64,000 nt of DNA from Herbaspirillum chlorophenolicum (GCF_001189955.1 NZ_LFLT01000006.1:1-64000), one strand, 5' to 3'; positions 51,511 to 60,365 are shown, numbered from the stretch's first letter. The notes: generated by a model from the sequence alone, not told the origin. Program-made: numbers and translations.

Positions 51511-51768
51511 TCAACCGTTCAAGTCGTTGAACAGGTCAATGTATTGCTGCTGCGCGTCGGCTTGGGCAGTGCCCTTGATCGCGGCCCACGCATCGTATTT
51601 GGCGCGTGCCACGAAGTCGGTCATGCCGGGACGTTCACCGGTCACATCGCCGTTGCTGCCTTGCTTGTACAGGCCGTACATCTTCAGGAGCGTCATGTTG
51701 TCGGGGCGTTCGGGCAGGTTTTTGGACTGCGCGACAGCAGCTTCGAATTGCTCTTGCAGGGTGCTCAT
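51511..51768 (-). CDS. Acyl-CoA-binding protein
   Basis: Four-helix cytosolic protein of 85 residues binding medium/long acyl-CoA esters. The family signature is LLKMYGLYKQGSNGDVTGERPGMTD, given here as LLKMYGLYKQGSNGDV and GERPG, followed by KYDAWAAIKGT. Such eukaryote-like ACBPs occur in many betaproteobacteria with PHA metabolism. It is 20 bases downstream of the FKBP gene on the same strand. Confidence 0.93.
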   Translation of the reverse strand: MSTLQEQFEAAVAQSKNLPERPDNMTLLKMYGLYKQGSNGDVTGERPGMTDFVARAKYDAWAAIKGTAQADAQQQYIDLFNDLNG

Positions 51769-51788
51769 CGTCGTCTCCTCCGGGCAGC

Positions 51789-52145
51789 TCAGACGGTCAG
51801 CAGTTCGACTTCGAAGATCAGCGTGGCGTTGGGGGGGATCACGCCGCCCGCGCCGCGCGCGCCGTAGCCCAGGTCGGCCGGGATGATCAGCTTGCGTACG
51901 CCGCCGATCTTCATGCCTTGCACGCCTTCATCCCAGCCCTTGATCACGTGGCCGGCGCCCAGCGGGAACGCGAACGGGTCGTTGCGGTCCTTGCTGGAGT
52001 CGAATTTGCTGCCGGCGCTGCCGTCGGCATTTTGCAGCCAGCCGGTGTAGTGCACGGTGACGTGGCTGCCGGCCTTGGCTTCATCGCCCGAACCGGCGGT
52101 GATTTCTTCGTATTGCAGCCCGGAAGCTGTGGTGACTGTAGACAT
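51789..52145 (-). CDS. FKBP-type peptidyl-prolyl cis-trans isomerase
   Basis: Single-domain FKBP of 118 residues without a signal peptide, so cytoplasmic. Core motifs: [35 protein letters not shown] (active-site Tyr, Asp and Phe), [16 protein letters not shown] and [21 protein letters not shown] usual foldase, cotranscribed with the acyl-CoA-binding protein gene. Confidence 0.94.
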   Translation of the reverse strand: MSTVTTASGLQYEEITAGSGDEAKAGSHVTVHYTGWLQNADGSAGSKFDSSKDRNDPFAFPLGAGHVIKGWDEGVQGMKIGGVRKLIIPADLGYGARGAGGVIPPNATLIFEVELLTV

Positions 52146-52398
52146 CGTGTTCCTTTCTGGATGGAGGGGATTGCGGTCGATTCGGCCGGAGCGGGCAGCC
52201 CTTTTTCCTTGGCTTGCTGGGCGCTGCCTGCCGCTCCGGCTGCGGGAGTCGACCGGAACGGCAGGCAGTGTAAACCAAAACCGGGATTTTTTTCAGAATG
52301 CGTCAGCCCTCTGTCAGCCGGATCGTATTTGCATGCGTTAAGGTGGCTGGACGTGCCTTCCGCACGATGAGATCAGGCTTTTTTGTGTAAAGTTCGTC

Positions 52399-53382
52399 AT
52401 GTTGCGTCGATTTAGTCAACTTTTTTCTGTTTTTCTCCGCGCAGCATGCCTTTCGGCCATCCTGGCGGCTTCCGCCCAGGCGAACGTGGTCGTGGTGCTC
52501 AATTCCGGCGATGCTTCGGTTTCGCTGCTGGACCAGACCACCCACAAGGAAATTTCCACCTTTTCGGTCGGCAAGGAGCCGCACCACCTGATGGCCACGC
52601 CGGACAACAAGTCCCTGATCGTCGCCAGCGCCACCGGTAACCAGCTGTTGTTCCTCGATCCCAAGACCGGCGAAGTCCAGCGCCGCCTGCGCAATATCGT
52701 CGACCCTTACCAGATCGGTTTCTCACCGGACCAGAAATGGTTCGTCGCCACCGGCCTGCGCCTGGACCGCGTCGACGTCTACAGCTATGACGGCACCGAC
52801 CTCAAGCTGTCCAAGCGCATTCCGCTGGCCAGGACGCCCAGCCACATTGCTTTCGACAGTGCCAGCACCACGGCCTTTATTACCCAGCAGGGGAGCGATG
52901 AGATCAGCGCCATCGACCTGGCTACCCAGCAGGTGAAATGGACGCTTCCGGTCGGCAAGCTGCCGGCGGGCATCATGATGACGCCCGACAATAAATACTT
53001 GCTGGTAGGCATCATGGGCAGCGACTATGTGCAAGTGATCGACTGGCGTACCCAGAAACTGGTCAAGCAGATCAAGACCGGCGCCGGCGCCCACAACTTC
53101 CGCGCCCAGGGCGACAAGCGCTTTGTCTATGTCTCCAACCGCGTTTCCAACACCATCAACGTGGTCGACATGCAGACGCTGGAAAACGTCGGCACCATCA
53201 AGGTGCCGGGCGGCCCGGACTGCATGGAAGTCACCGACGATGGCAAGACCATGTGGGTGACCCTGCGCTGGATCAAGAAGGTGGCGGTGATCGACCTGGC
53301 CAGCCGTTCGGTCACCAAGGTGATCCCGGTCGGACGTTCTCCGCATGGCATCTACCTGTATAACCGTGCGCCCGATGTCTGA
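52399..53382 (+). CDS. Periplasmic YVTN-type beta-propeller protein
   Basis: 327 residues with a Sec signal (LRAACLSAILAASAQA) and seven or so WD/YVTN-like blades, each with the pattern of small residues then DN.K.L.V (for example MATPDNKSLIVAS, MMTPDNKYLLVGI, RFVYVSNRVSNTINVVD). Likely a periplasmic binding or scaffold protein. It lies 26 bases before the deacetylase gene, so they are probably cotranscribed with the downstream desaturase and EI24 genes. Confidence 0.85.
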   Translation: MLRRFSQLFSVFLRAACLSAILAASAQANVVVVLNSGDASVSLLDQTTHKEISTFSVGKEPHHLMATPDNKSLIVASATGNQLLFLDPKTGEVQRRLRNIVDPYQIGFSPDQKWFVATGLRLDRVDVYSYDGTDLKLSKRIPLARTPSHIAFDSASTTAFITQQGSDEISAIDLATQQVKWTLPVGKLPAGIMMTPDNKYLLVGIMGSDYVQVIDWRTQKLVKQIKTGAGAHNFRAQGDKRFVYVSNRVSNTINVVDMQTLENVGTIKVPGGPDCMEVTDDGKTMWVTLRWIKKVAVIDLASRSVTKVIPVGRSPHGIYLYNRAPDV

Positions 53383-53408
53383 GCGCATGGCTTGAGTGCG
53401 ATGGCTCG

Positions 53409-54257
53409 ATGAAATATCCTTTTCCCAAAAGACAACTCAACGGCCTGGTTCTGGGCGCCATCCTGGCGGCTGGCCAGGCCTTTGCACAAGCGCAGCAACC
53501 GGCCCAGGCATCGGCCACGGCCGCCGCTTGCAAAGGCACGATTTACCTGACTTTCGATACCGGCAGCCAGTCGCAGGCCGAACTGATCGAGCAGACGCTG
53601 CTGCGTCACCATATCAAGGCGACCTTTTTCCTAGCCAACGAGAAGACCATCCACGGCGACTATTCCCTGGATCCCGGCTGGCAGCCGCTTTGGAAGCGGC
53701 TGGCCGAAGAGGGGCATGCCTTCGGTACGCATACCTTCGACCACGTCTACGTGGTGCGCGACTTGCCGGACGGTAAAATTGAGGTGCGCCCGCAGTTCGG
53801 CGCCCAGGCCGGCCGCAAGCAGCAGTGGACGCCCGCGCAGTATTGCGAAGAAATGCAGCGCGTGGACAAGCGCTTCGAGGCGCTGACCGGCCGCAAGCTC
53901 GATCCGCTGTGGCGGGCGCCGGGCGGCAAGCTCACTCCGAATCTGCTCAAGGCCGGCCAGGCATGCGGTTATGCGCACGTGGCGTGGGCGCCGGCCGGTT
54001 TTTCCGGCGATGAACTGCCCAGCGACAAGTTTCCCAACGATATGCTGCTGAAGAAGGCGCTGAACGGCCTGAAGGACGGCGATATCTTCCTGGCGCACAT
54101 GGGCATCTGGTCGCGCCAGGATGCCTGGGCGCCGGCCGTGCTGGAGCCGCTGGTCACGGGGCTGGAGCAGAAGGGATTTTGCTTTGCCACGCTGCGCGAC
54201 CATCCGGCTTACCGGCATTTGTTTGCAGGGGCGGGGAACACGCAACGGCGTCCCTGA
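53409..54257 (+). CDS. Exported polysaccharide deacetylase-family protein
   Basis: Secreted NodB-homology protein of 282 residues: signal ending AAGQAFAQA, then motif 1 TFDTG, motif 2 HTFDH, motif 3 RAPGGK and the C-terminal LAHMG. Canonical motif 1 is TFDDG; here the second Asp, a metal ligand, is Thr, as I recall from a betaproteobacterial subfamily. The His pair of motif 2 is intact. It probably acts on a cell-wall or exopolysaccharide N-acetyl group, with metal binding possibly altered. Confidence 0.85.
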   Translation: MKYPFPKRQLNGLVLGAILAAGQAFAQAQQPAQASATAAACKGTIYLTFDTGSQSQAELIEQTLLRHHIKATFFLANEKTIHGDYSLDPGWQPLWKRLAEEGHAFGTHTFDHVYVVRDLPDGKIEVRPQFGAQAGRKQQWTPAQYCEEMQRVDKRFEALTGRKLDPLWRAPGGKLTPNLLKAGQACGYAHVAWAPAGFSGDELPSDKFPNDMLLKKALNGLKDGDIFLAHMGIWSRQDAWAPAVLEPLVTGLEQKGFCFATLRDHPAYRHLFAGAGNTQRRP

Positions 54258-54310
54258 TCGAAACGGGGGCGTGAGCAAGGCCTCACGGCACGATACGTAA
54301 AGACAGACTC

Positions 54311-55297
54311 ATGATCCAGACCATTTCAGACCTCTTTGCCACCGTCCAGGGCTGGCTGTTCGAAACCATCGTACAGCCGCTGGTGTTTTTCATCGGCATG
54401 GGGGAGTTCGTCGAAGAAGCGTTCACCGGCACCGAGTGGGTGCTGGTCGGGATCTGCGAGCTGGTGATTCTCTTCCTCATCCTGCGCCCGCTGGAATCGA
54501 TGATCCCGGTGCACAAGATCACCGATCCCTACGCACGCTGGAACGATTTCATCTACACCATGCTGCAGCGCCTGGGCGTGATCCCCATCATCGCTTTCCT
54601 GCTGCTCGACCCCGCGCTATCGTACGCGGCCGAGCTGCTGCACCTGGAAGGCTGGGGCACCTTTAACATCGACCAGATCTGGCCGGGCGTGACCGACCGC
54701 GCGCTGGTCAGCTTCCTGCTCTACCTAGTGGTGCTGGACCTGTGCGAATACGCGTACCACTGGGCCCAGCACAACGTGCGCTGGATGTGGGCGCTGCATA
54801 GCCTGCACCACAGCCAGCAGAACATGAACCTGTGGAGCGACGACCGCAACCATGTGCTGGACGACCTGGTACATGACATCTTCCTCGGCCTGGTGGCGCT
54901 GCTGATCGGCGTCGAGCCTTCGCAATACATCCTGCTGGTGTCGCTGTCGCGCATGCTGCAAAGCCTGCAGCATGCCAACGTGCGCATCCATTTCGGCCGC
55001 ATCGGCGACCGCCTGCTGGTGTCGCCGCGCTTCCACCGGCTGCACCATGCCATCGGTATCGGCCACGAAAGCCACGGCCGCAATTCGCTGGGCGGGCATA
55101 ATTTCTCCGTGCTGTTTCCCGTGTGGGACATGCTGTTCGGCACCGCGCATTTCGGGGAAGGTTTCGCCCATACCGGTGTGCGCGACCAGTTGCCGCCGCC
55201 AGCCGGGAAGGGCCGCGATTACGGGCGCGGTTTCTGGATGCAGCAATGGCTGGGCATCAAGCGCCTGGTCGAATTCTCGCGCAAGAAGGCGCGCTGA
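54311..55297 (+). CDS. Sterol desaturase/fatty-acid hydroxylase family protein
   Basis: Membrane di-iron hydroxylase of 328 residues with four or five spans. The eight-His metal site is visible as YHWAQHN, HSLHHSQ, a central His in LQHANVRIHFG, and RFHRLHHAIGIGHE. Likely hydroxylates or desaturates a lipid, for example ornithine lipids or hopanoids. It overlaps the next gene's ATG by one base (TGATG). Confidence 0.88.
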   Translation: MIQTISDLFATVQGWLFETIVQPLVFFIGMGEFVEEAFTGTEWVLVGICELVILFLILRPLESMIPVHKITDPYARWNDFIYTMLQRLGVIPIIAFLLLDPALSYAAELLHLEGWGTFNIDQIWPGVTDRALVSFLLYLVVLDLCEYAYHWAQHNVRWMWALHSLHHSQQNMNLWSDDRNHVLDDLVHDIFLGLVALLIGVEPSQYILLVSLSRMLQSLQHANVRIHFGRIGDRLLVSPRFHRLHHAIGIGHESHGRNSLGGHNFSVLFPVWDMLFGTAHFGEGFAHTGVRDQLPPPAGKGRDYGRGFWMQQWLGIKRLVEFSRKKAR

Positions 55298-56166
55298 TGC
55301 GGCTCCTGCTGTCTTCCTTCGGACGTGCGCTGCTGTCGCAGTTGCACATCCGCATGCTGTTGCTGACGGTGCTTCCTTTCGTGTTCTCGGTCGGCATCTG
55401 GACGGTATGCCTGTGGCTGGGGCTGCAGCCGATGATCGACTGGCTGCAGGACTACTTCGTGGTCCACAGCATGTTCGGCATCGCTGGCACCGTGTTGAAC
55501 TGGTTCGGCATGGGTACCCTCAAGACGGTGATCGTGCCCATGCTGGCGATGTGGGCGCTGCTGCCGCTGATGATTTTGACGGCGCTGGTCTTCGTCGGCC
55601 TGTTCACCATTCCCGCCATCGCCCGCCATATCGGCGCCCGCCATTACCCGATGCTGGAGTTGCGCCGGGGTGGCAGCTGGTGGGGCAGCCTGTGGACTTC
55701 GCTGTGGTGCTTCGCGGTGTTCGTGGTCGGCTGGCTGGTGACCTTGCCGGTGTCGCTGATCCCGCCGCTGACCTTCGTTATCCACCCTTTGCTATGGGGC
55801 TGGCTGACCTATCGTGTGATGGCTTACGACACCTTGGCCGACTACGCCAGCGCCGACGAGCGCCGCGCAGTGTTGCGCCTGCACCGTTGGCCTTTGCTGG
55901 TGATCGGCACCATCGCCGGCGCCATGGGCGCCGCACCCACGCTGTTGTGGCTGGGCGGGGCATTGTCAGTGATCTTCTTCCCGCTGCTGGCTGCCGGCGC
56001 GATCTGGTTGTACGTGCTGGTGTTCGTGTTCACGGGGCTGTGGTTCCAGTATTACTGCCTGGAAGCGTTGCTGCGCTACCGCAGCGGTCAGCCGCCGGAC
56101 GGTCCGGAGCCGGGTGGCGATCCCATCCGGCCGGCGGCCGACATCATCGATGCCGGGCCGCGCTGA
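55297..56166 (+). CDS. EI24/CysZ-like membrane protein
   Basis: 289-residue membrane protein with an EI24 (CysZ-type) domain and about six hydrophobic stretches. Characteristic blocks are LPVSLIPPLTFVIHPLLWGWLTY (given as LPVSLIPPLTF and HPLLWGWLTY) and MAYDTLADYASADERR. CysZ imports sulfate, but not all relatives do. The ATG at 55297 overlaps the desaturase stop, indicating translational coupling. The C-terminal tail is Pro/Gly-rich and soluble. Confidence 0.82.
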   Translation: MRLLLSSFGRALLSQLHIRMLLLTVLPFVFSVGIWTVCLWLGLQPMIDWLQDYFVVHSMFGIAGTVLNWFGMGTLKTVIVPMLAMWALLPLMILTALVFVGLFTIPAIARHIGARHYPMLELRRGGSWWGSLWTSLWCFAVFVVGWLVTLPVSLIPPLTFVIHPLLWGWLTYRVMAYDTLADYASADERRAVLRLHRWPLLVIGTIAGAMGAAPTLLWLGGALSVIFFPLLAAGAIWLYVLVFVFTGLWFQYYCLEALLRYRSGQPPDGPEPGGDPIRPAADIIDAGPR

Positions 56167-56266
56167 ACGGCGCATGCATCTCCCGATGCCCGTCCTCGTC
56201 GGCGTGCATCAGGGGAATCGGGCATAATCCCCGGAGTTTGATCAACCCCACTGGCAGAGCGGACTC

Positions 56267-57073
56267 ATGGCATTCGGACTCATCATCATCGGCGACGAAA
56301 TCCTTTCCGGCCGCCGTATCGACAAGCATTTCCCCAAGGTGCTCGAGCTGCTGTCCGAGCGCGGCCTGCAATTGGGCTGGGCAGAATATGTGGGCGATGA
56401 GCCCGAACGCATTACTGCAACCTTGAAGCGCACGCTTTCCAGCGGTGACATCGTATTTTGCACCGGCGGTATCGGCGCCACGCCGGACGATCACACGCGT
56501 CAATGCGTGGCGGCTGCCCTGGGCGTGCCGCTGGCCTTGCATCCGGAGGCGAGGGAAAAGATCCGGGAGCGCATCGCCGATATGTCGCGTGAAACCGGTA
56601 TCGAGCCCGACTACAATGCGCCGGAAAACCTGCATCGCCTGAAAATGGGCGAATTCCCGCAAGGCGCCTCCATCATTCCCAATCCCTACAACAAGATTCC
56701 GGGGTTCTCGGTACGTAACACCAGCGGTGAAGGGGCGCATTATTTTGCCCCCGGCTTCCCGGTGATGGCCTGGCCGATGTTCGAATGGGTACTGGAGAGC
56801 AACTACGCCGACCTGTTCCACCGCCGTGCCTGGGCTGAAAGGTCGATGCTGGTGTTCGAGTCGGCCGAATCGACGCTGACGCCACTGATGGAGCTGATCG
56901 AGGCGCAATTTCCGCTGGTGAAAGTGTTCAGCCTGCCGCATGTGGGCGACGAGAAGACGCGGCGGCATATCGACCTGGGCGTCAAGGGCGACCCGCAACA
57001 GGTCGAACCTGCGTTCGAAAAGATGCAAGAGGGGCTGCGCCAGCTGAAGGCGGAATTCCAGTTGAACAACTAA
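56267..57073 (+). CDS. Molybdopterin-binding (CinA N-terminal-like) protein
   Basis: 268-residue cytosolic protein with only the MoCF_biosynth domain of CinA: FGLIIIGDEILSGRRIDKHF, then DIVFCTGGIGATPDDHTRQ. The C-terminal nicotinamide-nucleotide amidase domain of full CinA is missing, so it is a single-domain paralogue and probably not the deamidase. Function is unclear; relatives show ADP-ribose or FAD pyrophosphatase activity. It begins 100 bases after the EI24 gene. Confidence 0.87.
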   Translation: MAFGLIIIGDEILSGRRIDKHFPKVLELLSERGLQLGWAEYVGDEPERITATLKRTLSSGDIVFCTGGIGATPDDHTRQCVAAALGVPLALHPEAREKIRERIADMSRETGIEPDYNAPENLHRLKMGEFPQGASIIPNPYNKIPGFSVRNTSGEGAHYFAPGFPVMAWPMFEWVLESNYADLFHRRAWAERSMLVFESAESTLTPLMELIEAQFPLVKVFSLPHVGDEKTRRHIDLGVKGDPQQVEPAFEKMQEGLRQLKAEFQLNN

Positions 57074-57515
57074 GTACCAGCCCACGCTCCCGTTCGGGGT
57101 CATTCAATTGTCAGGTCCGGTTCGCAGGAAGGTCGGGCCGTTTCATCACTTGCTCGTTCCGATTCGGATAAAAAAATGCCCCGGCGGCGCCGAGGCATTT
57201 AACGGTATCGTAGGAGGAATCGGATACCGAGGAGACAATCTTTTCGCGCCGGCCCGGCGGCGGTTTGCTGCGAGGGCCATTCATTGCCGCCTGTCGGCAT
57301 GCATGCGGAATCGATTGGTTTGCCGTATCGGCCATTCCTTGGCCACGGCATGAGTTTTTCTCGCAGGCGATAAGCCCGGGAGGCAACTGCAAAAATCAAG
57401 CAAAAGAACTGAACAGCGAACCGGCCAGACTTCATCATAGACAAAAATTTCTTGCCTGGCTCGCGTTTTTGAAGCACCGGCGCAACGGGCTGTTGCGCGT
57501 GCTCGCTTGCAATGC
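57074..57515. other. Intergenic region downstream of the phasin gene
   Basis: About 442 bases without a supportable gene. It contains the minus-strand terminator at 57174-57200. The rest is unstructured to the eye. Short frames (57108-57636) have no family features. Confidence 0.45.
57174..57200 (-). terminator. Terminator on the minus strand
   Basis: 11-bp stem (AAATGCCTCGG / CCGGGGCATTT on the minus strand, one G-U pair, 5-base loop) followed by a T-run. It lies 316 bases beyond the phasin stop codon, giving that transcript a long 3' tail unless another stop exists. Confidence 0.75.
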
Positions 57516-58079
57516 TTATTTCTTGGTTGCCTTGGTCGCCTTGGTGGTGGCTTGCGACAGTTGGTCTACGGCATTGGTGACGTTGGCTTCGATCACTTCG
57601 GCTGCCTGCTTGGCGCTTTTGCTGAACTGCTCATAGCCGGCATTGAGATTGCCGATCGTCGATTTCAGCAGGGAAATGGCTTGCTCGGAGCCGGCCGGCG
57701 CGTTTTTCGACGCTTCGTCGATCAGCGAGATGACTTTGCGGTTGGCTTCCGCGATCTGGGCTTCTGCTGTCTTGGTCAGCTCGGCCTGGGTGCTGGAGAA
57801 AATGCTGCTCAGGTGGCGGCTGTAGGCGACGGATTTTTCGACCGTCGGTTGGGCCTGGGCCGTGGACAACGAGAAGAACTCTTGCGGATCCTTGGCCGCA
57901 AACAGCTTTTGCGCAGTGGCCTGGCCTTCTTCCAGCGAAGATTTTGCCGCTTTCAGATTCAGATCCACTAATTTTTCCACGCCTTCAAAGGTCTTGCTCG
58001 CCAATTGGCTGAACAGTGCGATCTGCGCTTCGAAGTTGGCTTTGGCTGCTGCAGAAAATTGCTCGGTGTAGGTCGTCAT
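57516..58079 (-). CDS. phaP: Phasin (PHA granule-associated protein)
   Basis: 187-residue amphipathic helical protein coating PHB granules. The family pattern is MTTYTEQFSAAAKANFEAQI, FSQLASKTFEGVEKLVDLN and a Lys/Ala/Thr-rich C-terminus (QATTKATKATKK). There are no cysteines. The ATG at 58079 follows GAAGGATG; the longer frame (to 58214) begins inside the promoter region. Together with phaZ it indicates PHB storage. Expression is probably under the phasin repressor PhaR. Confidence 0.93.
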   Translation of the reverse strand: MTTYTEQFSAAAKANFEAQIALFSQLASKTFEGVEKLVDLNLKAAKSSLEEGQATAQKLFAAKDPQEFFSLSTAQAQPTVEKSVAYSRHLSSIFSSTQAELTKTAEAQIAEANRKVISLIDEASKNAPAGSEQAISLLKSTIGNLNAGYEQFSKSAKQAAEVIEANVTNAVDQLSQATTKATKATKK

Positions 58080-58205
58080 GTTGGTACATCCTTCGGTTTG
58101 ATTGGTTGATTGATGAAAAGGACTGTGACTACAGGGATTGCTTACGGACCGATCTGAACTGATGGGAAGTGATCTCCGATGTAATTTCTTATTTGAATAT
58201 GATGC

Positions 58206-58252
58206 GTTGCACAAAACGATTCTAGTTTAAAAAGACATAAAGTCAATGACTT
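58206..58252 (-). promoter_or_regulatory. Phasin promoter with palindrome on the -35 box
   Basis: Minus strand: -35 TTGACT (58241-58246), 16-base spacer, -10 TAGAAT (58219-58224). A 13-bp palindrome AAGTCA-A-TGACTT (58240-58252) overlaps the -35. TGTGCAAC (58206-58213) lies at the expected transcription start. Predicted 5' UTR is about 130 bases. Confidence 0.72.
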
Positions 58253-58432
58253 TCACGCCATGAGAAATACGATTTTTTATGTGTGATGACTCATGTTTCT
58301 TCAGTGGTGTTACCAGTCAGGAGAAGGTCGAATAAATTGGGTTCAAATGCCAAAAATTTTGAGTGATAGGGTCTCATCTTTTGCTCGCATCAAGAGCATT
58401 TGCTCGATCCCCGAGGTGCTACCATCCTGCAT

Positions 58433-58468
58433 CGCATCATCGGCATCATCGGCATCATCGGCATCATC
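58433..58468 (+). repeat. 9-bp tandem repeat upstream of the deacetylase-like gene
   Basis: Three exact copies of GGCATCATC (58442-58468) preceded by one with a single mismatch. Length change would not shift a reading frame (unit of 9), so any effect would be on spacing of promoter elements or leader. Confidence 0.7.
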
Positions 58469-58507
58469 GTTACTTTTTCCGTCCGAACTGTTTCCTGGAA
58501 ATCCGGT

Positions 58508-59425
58508 TTGAAAGCTTTTTACAGCGACCACTTCGTACTGCCATTGCCGCCCGGCCATCGCTTCCCCATGATCAAGTACCGCATGATCCGCGAAGGTGCG
58601 GCGCGAACGGTGCCGGGCCTCGAGTTTCACGAAGCCATGCCGGCCTCGGATGGCGAACTGGCATTGGCCCACCATCCCGACTATGTCGCGCGCGCCAGTC
58701 GCGGCGAACTAAGCGCCTCGGAGCAGCGCGATATCGGTTTTCCCTGGACGCCGCAGATGATCGAGCGCTCGCGCCGTTCGTCCGGCGCCACCATTGCCGC
58801 TTGCCGCGCTGCCTTCAGCGAGGGCATTGCGGTCAATCTGGCCGGTGGCACCCACCATGCCTATGCCGACCGCGGCGCCGGCTTTTGCGTGTTCAACGAC
58901 TCAGCCATTGCCGCACGGCTGATGCAAGCCGAACGGCGCGCCTCGCGCGTGGCCATCGTCGATCTCGATGTGCACCAGGGCAACGGTACGGCATCGATCC
59001 TGGCGCGCGACGATTCGGTGTTTACGCTTTCCCTGCATGGAGAAAATAATTACCCCTTCGAGAAGGAACGCAGCGACCTCGATGTAGCTTTGCCGGATGG
59101 GGTGGGGGATGACGACTATCTCGCCGCGCTGGCAGCAGCGCTGGATAAGCTGCAGGCCAATTTCGCGCCGCAGTTGCTGATCTTCCTGGCCGGTGCGGAT
59201 CCCCACGAGGGCGACCGGCTCGGCAAGATGAAGTTGAGCATGGCAGGGTTGGCGGCACGTGACCAGGCGGTGTTTTCGTTCGCCCGCCTGCATAAAATCC
59301 CGGTTGCGGTTACGATGGCGGGCGGTTACGGCCGAGACATAGAACAGACAGTGGCTGTCCACGTACAAACGATAAAACTCGCCAAGCTCCATGCCATTGA
59401 CTGGAACAATGGACGAGGCGACTGA
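58508..59425 (+). CDS. Histone deacetylase-family protein
   Basis: Zn-dependent amidohydrolase of the class II/APAH-type HDAC family, 305 residues. The TTG at 58508 is chosen: it gives the usual beginning LKAFYSDHFVLPLPPGHRFP, with GGAAA upstream; upstream in-frame sequence translates the 9-bp repeat as an Ile/Gly run and is rejected. Key motifs: GGTHHAYADRGAGFCVFND (active-site His pair), VDLDVHQGNGT (Zn ligands Asp and His), AGADPHEGDRLG (third ligand Asp) and MAGGYGRD. Acts on acetylated polyamines or proteins; substrate unknown. Confidence 0.87.
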   Translation: MKAFYSDHFVLPLPPGHRFPMIKYRMIREGAARTVPGLEFHEAMPASDGELALAHHPDYVARASRGELSASEQRDIGFPWTPQMIERSRRSSGATIAACRAAFSEGIAVNLAGGTHHAYADRGAGFCVFNDSAIAARLMQAERRASRVAIVDLDVHQGNGTASILARDDSVFTLSLHGENNYPFEKERSDLDVALPDGVGDDDYLAALAAALDKLQANFAPQLLIFLAGADPHEGDRLGKMKLSMAGLAARDQAVFSFARLHKIPVAVTMAGGYGRDIEQTVAVHVQTIKLAKLHAIDWNNGRGD

Positions 59426-59461
59426 GACCACGCAAAGGCGTGGCCGATCCTGGAAGAAGAA

Positions 59462-60361
59462 ATGATGCACTCCGCCGCCGGCAGCAGCCGGCAAAAGCAG
59501 GTCTTGCTGAGCCTGGTTCCCTTGGTGTTCGTATTGATCTGGAGCACCGGCTTCATCGTGGCCAAATTCGGCTTGCCATATGCGCCGCCACTGACTTTTC
59601 TCATACTGCGTTTTGCCGGTGTGCTGGTGGTGCTGTTGCCGCTGGTATTGCTGTTCCGCGCGCCTTGGCCGCACGGCCGCATCCGCCATGTGGCCGTGGC
59701 TGGCGTATTGCTGCAGGCGGGTTATCTGGCGGGGGTATGGTGCGCGATCAAGATCGGCATGCCGGCGGGATTGTCGGCGCTCATCGTCGGGCTGCAGCCG
59801 ATCCTCACCGCTTTCGCCGCACCCTTGCTGGGCGAGTCGGTGCGCAAGCGGCAATGGCTGGGACTATTGCTGGGGCTGTGCGGTGTCGGGCTGGTGGTTG
59901 CCAACAAGATTTCGCTGATCGGTCTCTCGAACGCCAGCATCGCGCTGTGCGTATTCGCGCTGTTTTGCATCACGGCAGGGACCCTGTACCAGAAACGCTA
60001 CTGTTCCCATTTCGATCTGCGTACCGGCACTGTGATCCAGTTCCTGGCGTCGGCGGTAGTGGTGCTGCCATTCGCTGTCGCCATCGAAGGGCTGGACTGG
60101 CGGCTTAGCCAGGTGTCGTGGACGCCGCAATTCGTCGGCGCCTTGCTGTGGTCGATATTGGCGTTGTCGATCGGCGCCATCTTCCTGCTGTTTGCGCTGA
60201 TCCGCCGCAGCGCCGCCACCAGTGTGACCAGCCTGCTGTACCTGACGCCGCCGACCACTGCCGTGATGGCCTGGCTGATGTTTGGCGAAGCCTTCAGCAT
60301 GATCGGTGCGCTGGGCATGCTGATCGGCGTCATCGGAGTTGCCTTCGTAGTGCGCAAGTAG
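59462..60361 (+). CDS. EamA/DMT-superfamily transporter
   Basis: Ten-span drug/metabolite transporter of 299 residues made of two EamA repeats. The N-terminal repeat begins LVPLVFVLIWSTGFIVAKFG, and the second ends with YLTPPTTAVMAWLMFGEAFS, a conserved block of the family. A double ATG at 59462/59465 follows GGAAGAAGAA. Likely exports an amino acid or metabolite; substrate unknown. Confidence 0.87.
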   Translation: MMHSAAGSSRQKQVLLSLVPLVFVLIWSTGFIVAKFGLPYAPPLTFLILRFAGVLVVLLPLVLLFRAPWPHGRIRHVAVAGVLLQAGYLAGVWCAIKIGMPAGLSALIVGLQPILTAFAAPLLGESVRKRQWLGLLLGLCGVGLVVANKISLIGLSNASIALCVFALFCITAGTLYQKRYCSHFDLRTGTVIQFLASAVVVLPFAVAIEGLDWRLSQVSWTPQFVGALLWSILALSIGAIFLLFALIRRSAATSVTSLLYLTPPTTAVMAWLMFGEAFSMIGALGMLIGVIGVAFVVRK

Positions 60362-60365
60362 GGGA

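Noticed and set aside
58433-58468. Possible CRISPR-like array
   Set aside because: Units are 9 bp with no spacers; it is a simple tandem repeat and no cas genes are present.
58400-58507. N-terminal extension of the HDAC-like gene from ATG 58400
   Set aside because: It translates the 9-bp tandem repeat as an Ile/Gly run and has no family match; the TTG at 58508 gives the usual N-terminus.
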